Below, piece by piece: positions 35,208-43,558 of a stretch of DNA of 64,000 nt; the stretch's first letter is position 1, and each line of letters starts with the position of its first letter. Under the pieces are notes generated by a model, which did not search any database, was not told the DNA's origin, and worked only from the letters and a program-made list of their open reading frames with translations. Location: assembly GCA_009699875.1 (NCBI GenBank), contig WLNI01000001.1:186001-250000 (forward strand), written 5' to 3'. The DNA is from Actinomycetota bacterium. Its GTDB lineage: Bacteria; Actinomycetota; Acidimicrobiia; Acidimicrobiales; RAAP-2. Made by a program: the position numbers and the translations under genes.

Positions 35208-35786
35208 CTAAGCGTACAGATTTCTCGACGTGATGTCGTGCACCACTCCGAGAGGAACAAACTCATCAATTTCTTGACCCGTGGCGACTCGGTGACGGAT
35301 CTGTGAACTTGAGATGTCTAAATCGTCGCTGATCAGGGCAACCGCCCGCCACCCCGCGGGGAGCGACAGCGGACTCCCCGGCCTCGACATCACCGCTATT
35401 CTCACTCGATCTCGAAGCTCTCCGGCACGCTCCCAAGAGTCGAGCGTCAATGCGAGATCGCTTCCCACGATCACCCACGGATCGACGACGCCCTCGTCTT
35501 TCTCTAGCGCTTCCACAGTTTCGATCGTGTAACTCTCTCCGCCGCGCTCAACTTCTCTCTCGCAGACCTCAAGACCCGCAGCCCCTTCAATCAAGGACGC
35601 CACCATGGCCACTCTGTCGCTCGCAGGGCTTACCTGACGGTTTGGTGACTTTTGCCATGGGTCATTGGCCACAACGAATAAGACGCGTTCGAGACCTAGA
35701 GCTTGTTGGCATCGCTGAGCCGCCGCAAGGTGCCCGATGTGGGGCGGATCAAAGGTTCCCCCAAAAATCCCAACTTCAGATGACAT
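35208..35786 (-). CDS. nadD: Nicotinate-nucleotide adenylyltransferase
   Basis: NadD adenylates nicotinic acid mononucleotide in NAD synthesis. The 192-residue protein has the nucleotidyltransferase signature GIFGGTFDPPHIGHLAAAQ at residues 7-25, the central IVGSDLALTLDSWERA and the second ATP-binding motif SSSQIRHRVATG. It follows the LLM oxidoreductase by 4 bases and precedes the small membrane gene by 6, so all four minus-strand genes here form one unit. Confidence 0.96.
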   Translation of the reverse strand: MSSEVGIFGGTFDPPHIGHLAAAQRCQQALGLERVLFVVANDPWQKSPNRQVSPASDRVAMVASLIEGAAGLEVCEREVERGGESYTIETVEALEKDEGVVDPWVIVGSDLALTLDSWERAGELRDRVRIAVMSRPGSPLSLPAGWRAVALISDDLDISSSQIRHRVATGQEIDEFVPLGVVHDITSRNLYA

Positions 35787-35790
35787 TGCC

Positions 35791-36720
35791 TTAGTGACCG
35801 TTCAAGGCCGCAACGACTGGCCCGAAGGCGTCGATCTCGGCTTCATGAATCACAATGTAAGAAAATCCCCAGCGCTCACGGCGTTCGGTGAGCTGCTCGA
35901 CGATTGAATTCACAGAACCGACTACCCCAATTGGAGTTTGTGCAACATCATCAGTACTGATGCCAAAAAGTGCACTGAACTGTTCAATAATTTCAGTGGT
36001 GTTTTCGGTCACTGCTGCAAACGTCGTCCAGACTTGTCGTTCCGGCTTTATCTCGCGATTCGCAGATCCAGCCTCAATCCAGGAGGCTCGCTCGTCGTAT
36101 TTAGATGGGACGGCGAGCGCTGCAACCTCTGGGCCAACGACGCCAGCTCGAAGCGAAGGGACCACTGAGACAATGTCGGCAACTCGTCCCGCGAGTGTCA
36201 AGACGCGCTTCGCTCCCCCTCCGAGGACGAGAGGGGGTCCCCCAGGGGTCACGGGCATTGGAGTTTGCACTGCATTGGTGACGTTGTAGTGGTCACCCTG
36301 GAACGTGGCAGTACCGTCATGAAAAAGCTGTCGAAAAATCTCAAGTCCCTCTTCTAATCGATTCACTCGAATACCAGGTTCGTCGTAGTCGATTCCCGAT
36401 GACTCGTAGTCAGTTCGCATCCAACCAGCTCCGATACCAAATTCAAATCGCCCCTCGCTCATCACATCGAGTGTCGCAATCTCCTTGGCCAATACCACGG
36501 GGTGTCGGTAGTCATTATCGAGAACGAGGGTCCCCACATTCAGCGTCGTCGTGGCTTCTGCTGCCACCGTGCACGCAACCAATGGACCAAATTGGTCGTC
36601 GAAATGGTCGGGGATGTAGAGCGTCGAATAGCCCATGTCCTCAAGTTTCACGGCCATATCTCGCCATCCTTGAGCAGTAGAGCTGTTCGAAAGTTGCACG
36701 CCAAATCGGAATGGTGTCAT
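35791..36720 (-). CDS. LLM-class F420-dependent oxidoreductase
   Basis: A luciferase-like monooxygenase-fold protein of 309 residues from the ATG at 36720; the frame extends 29 codons further upstream but that part runs into the aroG gene and lacks family features. The fold markers are FRFGVQLSNS at the start, TTLNVGTLVLDNDYRHPVVLAKEIATLD, SEGRFEFGIGAGWMRTDYESSGI and PLVLGGGAKRVLTLAGRVADIV. The sequence resembles the F420-dependent subgroup annotated as TIGR03621, common in actinobacteria. The cofactor is inferred from family; the substrate is unknown. A leaderless promoter is likely (TAGGCT 8 bases upstream). Confidence 0.88.
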   Translation of the reverse strand: MTPFRFGVQLSNSSTAQGWRDMAVKLEDMGYSTLYIPDHFDDQFGPLVACTVAAEATTTLNVGTLVLDNDYRHPVVLAKEIATLDVMSEGRFEFGIGAGWMRTDYESSGIDYDEPGIRVNRLEEGLEIFRQLFHDGTATFQGDHYNVTNAVQTPMPVTPGGPPLVLGGGAKRVLTLAGRVADIVSVVPSLRAGVVGPEVAALAVPSKYDERASWIEAGSANREIKPERQVWTTFAAVTENTTEIIEQFSALFGISTDDVAQTPIGVVGSVNSIVEQLTERRERWGFSYIVIHEAEIDAFGPVVAALNGH

Positions 36721-36728
36721 AGCCCTAC

Positions 36729-36776
36729 AGCCTAGGCCCTGGCGTGCAACGGGACCTCGGCGAGAGGCCGTAGCAT
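36729..36776. promoter_or_regulatory. Divergent, probably leaderless promoters of the LLM gene and aroG
   Basis: The 62-base gap between two divergent genes holds TAGCAT (36771-36776, plus), exactly 6 bases before the aroG ATG, and TAGGCT (36734-36729, minus), 8 bases before the LLM ATG. aroG has no Shine-Dalgarno; the LLM gene has only a weak GTAGGG. At these distances the transcripts would start at or next to the initiation codons. No clear -35 boxes are visible on either strand. Confidence 0.45.
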
Positions 36777-36782
36777 TGAGCC

Positions 36783-38141
36783 ATGGCGTCGTCGACCAAG
36801 AACACACCCTGGAACCCTGGATCTTGGCGATCCTTGCCGTCTCTTCAGCAACCAGTGTGGCCTGATGAGGGCGCGCTCAAAGCTGTTGAATCGCGACTCT
36901 CTGAACTGCCACCACTGGTCTTCGCTGGAGAAGCACGCAACTTAACTGCGTCGTTGGCATCAGTTGCTCAGGGAAATGCATTTCTCCTTCAAGCTGGAGA
37001 CTGCGCTGAGTCCTTCAACGAATCGTCAGCTGATCAGATTCGAGACAAGCTCAAAGTGATCTTGCAGATGGCTATCGCGCTCACGTACGCATCTGGGGTT
37101 CCGGTGGTGAAAGTTGGGCGGATTGCTGGACAGTTTGCGAAACCGCGCAGCAACATGACTGAGACTGTTGGCGGCGTGGAACTTGACGTTTTCCGTGGAC
37201 ACATGGTGAACGATGAAGCAGGCGATGAAGCGTCTCGCCGGCCAGATCCTGAGCGTCTCGTCACGGCCTACAACCAATCGGTTGCCACATTAAATCTTCT
37301 GCGAGCATTCACCAAGGGTGGATTTGCAGATCTCAGTCAAGTCCATGCATGGAACCAAGAGTTCGTCGCCTCCTCGGGAGAGGGTCAACGTTACGAAGCC
37401 GTCGCGGGAGAAATTGATCGCGCGCTGCGCTTCATGGCCGCCTGTGGCATTGACCTTGATGCCGAAGGCTCTCTGCACAATGTTGATTTTTTCACGAGTC
37501 ACGAAGCACTCATTTTGAACTACGAAGAAGCCTTGACTCGAAAAGATTCACTGACCGGTGACTTCTACGACTGTTCAGCGCACATGCTCTGGATTGGTGA
37601 TCGAACGCGCCAACTCGACAATGCACATGTGGAGTTCCTCTCGGGCGTTGAGAACCCACTTGGCATCAAAATCGGCCCCTCTGCGACTCCGCAAGACGTT
37701 GTCACATTGTGTGAGCGACTTGATCCTCACAAGACGCCTGGTCGGCTGACATTGATCGCTCGCTTTGGGGCCGGAAATGTTGCGACATTCTTGCCTGGTC
37801 TCATTGACGCGGTTTCGGCATCTGGACATCCAGTGATTTGGGCTTGTGACCCAATGCACGGCAACACCATTACTTCTCAGTCAGGAAAAAAGACTCGGAG
37901 ATTTGATGACATCATCGCGGAGCTCACAGAGTTCTTCGCAGTCCATCGCTCGAAGGGAACCTGGCCTGGCGGTGTCCATATCGAACTCACGGGTGATGAC
38001 GTCACCGAGTGTCTTGGTGGAGCAGATGAAATTGGTGAAGGCGATTTAGGCGATAACTACACGACTACGTGTGACCCTCGACTGAATGCTCGGCAATCAC
38101 TTGATCTTGCGTTCCGAGTCGCTGAACTCCTCAGGAGCTAG
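36783..38141 (+). CDS. aroG: 3-deoxy-7-phosphoheptulonate synthase, class II
   Basis: This enzyme condenses phosphoenolpyruvate and erythrose 4-phosphate, the first step of the shikimate pathway. The 452-residue protein is of the class II (plant/actinobacterial) type: WNPGSWRSLPSLQQPVWPD at the start, the metal-binding QAGDCAES, VKVGRIAGQFAKPRS, FTSHEALILNYEEALTR, the WACDPMHGNT motif and HIELTGDDVTECLGG near the end. It stands alone on the plus strand with a likely leaderless promoter. Its end overlaps the convergent histidine phosphatase by 11 bases. Class II enzymes often have feedback control by aromatic amino acids; no extra regulatory domain is visible. Confidence 0.97.
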   Translation: MASSTKNTPWNPGSWRSLPSLQQPVWPDEGALKAVESRLSELPPLVFAGEARNLTASLASVAQGNAFLLQAGDCAESFNESSADQIRDKLKVILQMAIALTYASGVPVVKVGRIAGQFAKPRSNMTETVGGVELDVFRGHMVNDEAGDEASRRPDPERLVTAYNQSVATLNLLRAFTKGGFADLSQVHAWNQEFVASSGEGQRYEAVAGEIDRALRFMAACGIDLDAEGSLHNVDFFTSHEALILNYEEALTRKDSLTGDFYDCSAHMLWIGDRTRQLDNAHVEFLSGVENPLGIKIGPSATPQDVVTLCERLDPHKTPGRLTLIARFGAGNVATFLPGLIDAVSASGHPVIWACDPMHGNTITSQSGKKTRRFDDIIAELTEFFAVHRSKGTWPGGVHIELTGDDVTECLGGADEIGEGDLGDNYTTTCDPRLNARQSLDLAFRVAELLRS

Positions 38142-38838
38142 ATCGTTCCTCAACAACCGTGGCATCGTTGTAACGCAGAAGGCGCCACCCAATGTCAGAG
38201 TGTTCCCATTCGGTCATGGACGCGTGTTTTGTCTGCAACCGGAGACGGCGGTGCGCTGACCCTTCAGGTGAGCCCACCAAAAAACGCAAGAGCGATGACT
38301 CGATAAATCCAGCATGCGTCGCGATAACGACTCTCCCCCCTGGATATCTGGCCACAATGTCGTCAAGAGACGACCCGACTCGATCAACGAACGAAACCCA
38401 GCTCTCTCCACCCGGAGCAATGGGAACCGAAGGATCTGCGTCCCAGTCAGGAGCTCCGTAGCGCTCGACATAGTCTTCCCAGATCAAGTTGTCGGCCTCA
38501 CCTGGATGGAGCTCACACAGTCCACACTCTTGAAGAATGTCTTCTGAGGTCATGCCAAGTGCAGGGGCGAGTATCTCCGCAGTCTGTACTGCACGGGGAA
38601 GAATTGAAGCCAACAAGTTCGTTGCGTCTCGAAGCTCACCGGTACTCTCAAGCCGAGTTGCCAGTGCGCTGACTTGCGATCGGCCTTCATCGGTGAGACC
38701 CGAACAGCCAATCTGACCTCCAATGCGCCCTTCGACATTGACGAATCCCTGCCCGTGGCGCACAAGAACTATCCGAGTGGCTCCCTCAACAGGATCTGAA
38801 AGTGTTCGAAGCCCTTCAGGTGGCTTGACGAGACTCAC
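38131..38838 (-). CDS. Histidine phosphatase (phosphoglycerate mutase-like) family protein
   Basis: A 235-residue protein of the histidine phosphatase superfamily with the catalytic LVRHGQGFVN motif (phospho-accepting His near residue 28). Other family parts are the GLTDEGRSQ helix, LASILPRAVQTAEILA with the conserved Arg, and VVIATHAGFIESSLL with the second catalytic histidine. It is not a cofactor-dependent glycolytic mutase by length and motif spacing; a phosphatase acting on a small molecule is more likely. It overlaps the VWA gene by 4 bases, so it ends the obgE-proB-proA-moxR-VWA run. Confidence 0.87.
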   Translation of the reverse strand: MSLVKPPEGLRTLSDPVEGATRIVLVRHGQGFVNVEGRIGGQIGCSGLTDEGRSQVSALATRLESTGELRDATNLLASILPRAVQTAEILAPALGMTSEDILQECGLCELHPGEADNLIWEDYVERYGAPDWDADPSVPIAPGGESWVSFVDRVGSSLDDIVARYPGGRVVIATHAGFIESSLLRFLVGSPEGSAHRRLRLQTKHASMTEWEHSDIGWRLLRYNDATVVEERSSS

Positions 38839-40280
38839 GCAAGTTCACCGACAAATTGCTCGAGTTGGCGAAGTGTTCGAACTTCAACAAGGCGATCGCA
38901 ATGCGCTGCATACTGTCCAATAATGGAGTCTCCAGATCCCCAATATGACGATGGCTCTGGATTCAACCAGTAGACATGGCGAGCTTTCGCTTGAAAGTCT
39001 GCGACAACCCATGCCTCTGATGCGTGGTAGTTATTTCGTGCATCGCCCAATATCAAAACACTCGTTCGAGAGTTAATCTCATCACCCCATCGTTCATGAA
39101 ATGCTTTGAGCGCGTGCCCGTAGTCCGAGTGACCATCGACCCAGACGACATCTGCCTCTCGATTGATACGTTGCACGGCATCGGCCGGATCATCTGCGTG
39201 ATCAAAGAGTCGGGTGACCTCATCAATCCCGTCTACGAACACGAAAGAGCGCACCTTCGAAAACTGTGAACTAATCGCATAGACAAGATGAAGTGTGAAT
39301 CGAGCGAAGGACGCAACAGAACCAGAGATATCGGCAATCACGATCATCTCTGGCTTGGCTGGTCTGGGATGGCGATACCTCGGGTCAATCGGGACACCGC
39401 CGGTGGAGAGGGATCGCCGAACAGTCTGGCGAAAGTCGAGCGGTCCTTTCCGGCCATGTCGACGTTTCCTGGTGAGACGCACCGCTAATTTTCGACTGAG
39501 GGGTCTCAGCGCTCTTTCAAGTGTCGCAAGCTCGTCTCGTGTGGCGTGCATGACGTCTATATCCTCCGGCAGCGGTTTTCTCACCGAACGAGCGAGGGCC
39601 TCTGCTCCTCGATCTTCGACAAGCCGCCTTCGAATCTCAGCCTCAATCGCCTGTTTGAGACCTTCGATTCTCGCCCCAAGTTCGTCACGGGCAAGACGCT
39701 CCTGCAGCGACGTCATTGCGTCACCGGACCCTTGTGCCCGCTGCTCCTCGAGGAGTTCTTCGAGGAGCGAGTCGAGATCCAAGTTTCGAAGCGTTCGGTA
39801 GAGATAGTACGTACCCCCAACAGGTCTCCCTGGCTCCATTCCTGCGAAACGAGAGACTGACTCTTTGGCTACTTGTGAAGCGAGATCCTTGTTGTCATGT
39901 CGAATCGCGTTGGCCAACATCTCTGCCAACTCCTCGGCAGACATTGCTGATCCTCCTCCACCCCCCATTGGTCGCCCAGGACCTTTGAGCCCGGTTGCGT
40001 CACTGGGGCTTTCGGAACTCTCTCCCGATACGTCATTCTCATCAACTTCACCGTCATCGTTGAAGACACGATCTGCAAAATAAACCTCAAAGGCTGTATT
40101 AAACGCAGCTTGGTGATCTTCAGACTTCACCAGCGTTGCACTGAGAGTGGCTTTGAACGTCGAGCGTTCGACCAAATCGATATGTGCGATTGCTGATGCC
40201 GCATCAAGGTGCTCCGTCATTGATACCGGGAGTCCCGCTTGGCGGAGTTCGACGATAAATGAGTTGAGAACGTCAAGCAT
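38835..40280 (-). CDS. VWA domain-containing CoxE-like protein
   Basis: A 481-residue cytoplasmic protein with a von Willebrand A domain in its C-terminal half. The metal-site motif DISGSVASF lies near residue 315, followed by FVDGIDEVTRLF and a late LILGDARNNYHASEAW. The N-terminal half is helical and charged, as in CoxE/YehP-type proteins. It follows a MoxR ATPase gene by 9 bases. MoxR-VWA pairs act as chaperones that insert metals into, or assemble, partner enzymes; CoxD-CoxE with CO dehydrogenase is the known example. No such enzyme is nearby, so the client is unknown. Confidence 0.86.
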   Translation of the reverse strand: MLDVLNSFIVELRQAGLPVSMTEHLDAASAIAHIDLVERSTFKATLSATLVKSEDHQAAFNTAFEVYFADRVFNDDGEVDENDVSGESSESPSDATGLKGPGRPMGGGGGSAMSAEELAEMLANAIRHDNKDLASQVAKESVSRFAGMEPGRPVGGTYYLYRTLRNLDLDSLLEELLEEQRAQGSGDAMTSLQERLARDELGARIEGLKQAIEAEIRRRLVEDRGAEALARSVRKPLPEDIDVMHATRDELATLERALRPLSRKLAVRLTRKRRHGRKGPLDFRQTVRRSLSTGGVPIDPRYRHPRPAKPEMIVIADISGSVASFARFTLHLVYAISSQFSKVRSFVFVDGIDEVTRLFDHADDPADAVQRINREADVVWVDGHSDYGHALKAFHERWGDEINSRTSVLILGDARNNYHASEAWVVADFQAKARHVYWLNPEPSSYWGSGDSIIGQYAAHCDRLVEVRTLRQLEQFVGELA

Positions 40281-40289
40281 GGCAGAGCG

Positions 40290-41186
40290 TTACCGGCGAG
40301 TCCCCGTGAGTTCCGCTGAGGCTCGTTCAATATCCGACTGGTACTTCAACAAGATGTGCAGCGTCTCAACCGCATCTTTCTCGTCGATGGTCTCTTTGCC
40401 GAGGACGACGAGTGTTTTCGCCCAGTCGATTGTTTCTGAAACCGAAGGCGCTTTCCTCAAGTCCATTGCCCGCAATGATCGGACAATGCGTGCAATCTGT
40501 TCGGCAAGTTCACCAGAGATCCCAGGTACCCGGGTTTCGACGATCAGCCGCTCTCTGTCGACGTCAGGGTATCCAACATGAAGGAACAGACATCGCCGCT
40601 TCAACGCTTCAGAAAGTTCACGGGTGTTGTTCGAGGTCAAAAACACCATAGGAATCTGTGATGCTTTGACCGTTCCAAGTTCTGGGATTGAGACTTGGTA
40701 TTCGCTCAGCACTTCAAGCATCAAAGCTTCCGTCTCAAGTTCGACCCGATCGACCTCGTCGATCAGGAGCACCACCGGCTCAGTTGCTCGAATCGCCTCC
40801 AAGAGGGGGCGTGTCAGCAGAAACGCCTCATCAAAGATGTCTTCTTCAAGTTCAGACCAGTCCGAAGACCCTTCACCAACGCCAACCTGGCTTGCCTGGA
40901 TTCGCAGAAGCTGCTTTCGGTAGTTCCATTCGTACAATGCTTTTGATTCGTCGAGACCTTCGTAACACTGAAGTCGAATCAATCGAGCCCCTGTCAACTC
41001 CGCTACTGATTTTGCGAGTTGCGTCTTTCCAGTCCCCGCTGGGCCTTCGACGAGCACGGGTTTTGCTAATCGGTCGGCCAAGAACACTGTCGATGCAATT
41101 GCTTCATCGGCAAGATAGTCAACCGCTGCAAGTTGCTCCGCTACTTGAGCGGAGTTCTCAAAGCGCCACGTTTCTTTTTCTGTCAT
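40290..41186 (-). CDS. MoxR-type AAA+ ATPase
   Basis: The start is set at the ATG at 41186, which overlaps the proA stop as ATGA. The 298-residue protein has Walker A GPAGTGKT (48-55), Walker B VVLLIDEVDR, sensor 1 (MVFLTSNNTRELSEAL) and the arginine finger context ALKRRCLFLHVGYPD. This is the MoxR/CoxD group. It is translationally coupled to proA and followed by the VWA gene, forming a MoxR-VWA chaperone pair. A link with proline synthesis is positional only. Confidence 0.9.
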   Translation of the reverse strand: MTEKETWRFENSAQVAEQLAAVDYLADEAIASTVFLADRLAKPVLVEGPAGTGKTQLAKSVAELTGARLIRLQCYEGLDESKALYEWNYRKQLLRIQASQVGVGEGSSDWSELEEDIFDEAFLLTRPLLEAIRATEPVVLLIDEVDRVELETEALMLEVLSEYQVSIPELGTVKASQIPMVFLTSNNTRELSEALKRRCLFLHVGYPDVDRERLIVETRVPGISGELAEQIARIVRSLRAMDLRKAPSVSETIDWAKTLVVLGKETIDEKDAVETLHILLKYQSDIERASAELTGTRR

Positions 41187-42430
41187 GTTCGAACCTGTCC
41201 TTGTCCTCGAATAACCCATCGCACACTCGTGAGGGCTTCTAAACCCATGGGGCCACGTGCGTGAAGTTTCTGTGTAGAAATTCCTACCTCACTTCCTAAC
41301 CCCAACTCGCCACCATCAACAAACCGGGTTGAAGCATTCCACAACACTGCTGCGGCATCGACCTCGCTCAAAAAGCGCTCCGCGGTCTCATTCTTCCTGG
41401 TCACAATGGCCTCAGAGTGCCCAGAACTATGTTTTCCAATGTGATCAACGGCCTCTTCCAAAGAATCAACCACCACGACAGAGGCCTTGAGACCTAAGAA
41501 CTCCGTCGAATAGTCTTCATCGCCAGCCGGCGAGACACGGGGAAGCAAGGCGCAGGCTCGCTCATCCCCGACCAGTTCTACGTTCGCCATCTCTGTATCG
41601 AGTCGCGCAAGAATCTCGCCTGCCACGTCTTGGTGCAAGACGAGAGACTCCATTGCGTTGCAGACCCCAGGTCGCTGCGTCTTGGCGTTCACGATGATTG
41701 AGATTGCCATATCAATATCTGCATCTGTGTCGACATAGACATGGCAGTTACCATCTCCGTCAAGAACGACCGGCACGGTGGCATGTTCTTCCATGGACGC
41801 AATGAGGCTTGGTCCACCACGAGGGATTACCACGTCAAGAATTCCTCGCAGCTGCATAAATGAAATCGCAGTCTCATGAGAGGTGTCCTCCACGAGCGCG
41901 ACCACATCTTCATGAAGACCCACATCTTTCAGGCCCTGACGCAAGGCCGAGACAATGGCTTTATTTGATGCCAGCGAGGTCGACGATCCCCGAAGATAGA
42001 CGCCGTTTCCAGAGCGAATGCAAAGACCCGCAACGTCACTCGTGACGTTTGGTCGGTTCTCGTAAATCACCCCAACCACGCCGAGCGGTGCTCGAACGCG
42101 TGAAACTTCAAGTCCATTTGGTCGAGTCGATGAATCGACAACCACGCCCAGCGGATCTGGAAGATCAGCGACGTCCTCAAGACTTTGCGCCATCGCTTCA
42201 ATGCGATTCGCATCAAGGCGAAGCCGGTCAAGACTCGTGTCGTTCAGACCTTGGTCAATCCCCTCCGCTACATCTTGGGCATTCGCGTCCAATATGGCTG
42301 AGGACTGTTCCCGGATCCGAAACGCTGCTCGGCGAAGTGCTTCTTGGCGGAGCGAGTTTGATGCACGAGCAATCTCTTTTGCTCCGATGCCCACACGACG
42401 ACCCGTTACTTCGAGGTCACTGTGCGCCAT
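41183..42430 (-). CDS. proA: Glutamate-5-semialdehyde dehydrogenase (gamma-glutamyl phosphate reductase)
   Basis: ProA reduces gamma-glutamyl phosphate to glutamate semialdehyde in proline synthesis. The 415-residue aldehyde-dehydrogenase-fold protein shows APLGVVGVIYENRPNVTSDVAGLCIRSGN, VIPRGGPSLI, the catalytic cysteine region NAKTQRPGVCNAMESLVLHQD and the C-terminal NASTRFVDGGELGLGSEVGISTQKLHARGPMG region. It lies 27 bases after proB. The order obgE-proB-proA is conserved in actinobacteria. Confidence 0.97.
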   Translation of the reverse strand: MAHSDLEVTGRRVGIGAKEIARASNSLRQEALRRAAFRIREQSSAILDANAQDVAEGIDQGLNDTSLDRLRLDANRIEAMAQSLEDVADLPDPLGVVVDSSTRPNGLEVSRVRAPLGVVGVIYENRPNVTSDVAGLCIRSGNGVYLRGSSTSLASNKAIVSALRQGLKDVGLHEDVVALVEDTSHETAISFMQLRGILDVVIPRGGPSLIASMEEHATVPVVLDGDGNCHVYVDTDADIDMAISIIVNAKTQRPGVCNAMESLVLHQDVAGEILARLDTEMANVELVGDERACALLPRVSPAGDEDYSTEFLGLKASVVVVDSLEEAVDHIGKHSSGHSEAIVTRKNETAERFLSEVDAAAVLWNASTRFVDGGELGLGSEVGISTQKLHARGPMGLEALTSVRWVIRGQGQVRT

Positions 42431-42457
42431 GGGCGTCGCCTCTCCATTGCTGAGCCG

Positions 42458-43558
42458 TCATACGTCGCTGCCCGCCAGGATAACCAGGTCGTCTCGATGA
42501 ATCACCACTCCACCAGTTTGCTCTCCTGAGGTCAATGTCCAATTCTTGGACGTCGACGCATCAAGTTGGCTGAGTCCTTTCGCGACGAGCTCACCGTCAG
42601 GTCCGAGAATCTCAACGGCGTCACCTGACGTGAAGTCGCCGTCGACCCCAACTACTCCCACTGCCAAGAGTGAGCCACCTTCTGAGACCAAGGCGCGAAT
42701 TGCTCCGGCGTCGATCGAGATTTGGCCTCGGGAGCCAAGGGCAAAGGCGATCCAGAGTTTATGGGCACTCAGTCGACTCGAACGGGGATGAAACGTCGTT
42801 CCAACGCTGGCGTTCCCACCCTCTATGGCGGCGAGGACTCCAACGTTTCTTGCGTCAGCAATCACGGTTTCTACGCCGGACCAAGTTGCGATACGCGCCG
42901 CCGCCAGCTTTGACGCCATCCCGCCAGTTGCCCCTTCGCCAGGACCACCAGCAACGAGTTCCAGTGAGCGATCAATCTCGCTCACCTCTTGAATGAGTGA
43001 TGCATCGGCATCAAGACGCGGGTCTGCGGTAAAGAGTCCCGCCGCGTCAGTGAGCATCACAAAACGATCAGCTCGAATCAGGTGAGCGACGAGCGCCGCA
43101 AGACGATCGTTATCGCCAAATCGAATCTCATCATCGGCGACGGCATCATTTTCGTTGACAATTGGCACCACGCCAAGCGCGAAAAGATGGGCAAATGTCT
43201 GTTCGGCGTGAAGGTATTGTTGTCGATCTGCTTCGCCTAAGCGCGCCAAGAGAACTTGGCCGACTGTTCGGTCCACACTTGCAAAGGCATCAGCCCATTC
43301 GCTCATCAGTCGATGCTGTCCGACCGACGAGACCGCTTGAAGAAGCCCGGGATCGACTGGTCGCGCCTTGCCTTCTCCTATGGCGGCCCAGCCTGCGGCC
43401 ACTGCTCCCGAGCTCACCACCACCACGTCCCAACCCTCGTTCATCTGGTCGTGGACTTCACGAGCGAGTCGGTCTAGGAGCTCTCTGTCGGGGCCGCCAT
43501 CGTCACTCGTGACCGAGGATGATCCAATTTTGAGGACGAGACGCTTTCTCGCGCTCAT
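42458..43558 (-). CDS. proB: Glutamate 5-kinase
   Basis: ProB phosphorylates glutamate in the first step of proline synthesis. The 366-residue protein has an amino-acid-kinase domain starting LVLKIGSSSVTSDDG with VVSSGAVAAG and NENDAVADDEIRFGDND, MLTDAAGLFTADPR and GGMASKLAAARIAT. A C-terminal PUA domain occupies about residues 270-360. The start overlaps the obgE stop by 4 bases. Proline feedback inhibition is known for the kinase domain. Both domains are intact. Confidence 0.97.
   Translation of the reverse strand: MSARKRLVLKIGSSSVTSDDGGPDRELLDRLAREVHDQMNEGWDVVVVSSGAVAAGWAAIGEGKARPVDPGLLQAVSSVGQHRLMSEWADAFASVDRTVGQVLLARLGEADRQQYLHAEQTFAHLFALGVVPIVNENDAVADDEIRFGDNDRLAALVAHLIRADRFVMLTDAAGLFTADPRLDADASLIQEVSEIDRSLELVAGGPGEGATGGMASKLAAARIATWSGVETVIADARNVGVLAAIEGGNASVGTTFHPRSSRLSAHKLWIAFALGSRGQISIDAGAIRALVSEGGSLLAVGVVGVDGDFTSGDAVEILGPDGELVAKGLSQLDASTSKNWTLTSGEQTGGVVIHRDDLVILAGSDV

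Noticed and set aside
36721-36807. 29-codon upstream extension of the LLM oxidoreductase
   Set aside because: It lies across the divergent aroG start and lacks the family N-terminus, which begins at MTPFRFGVQL.
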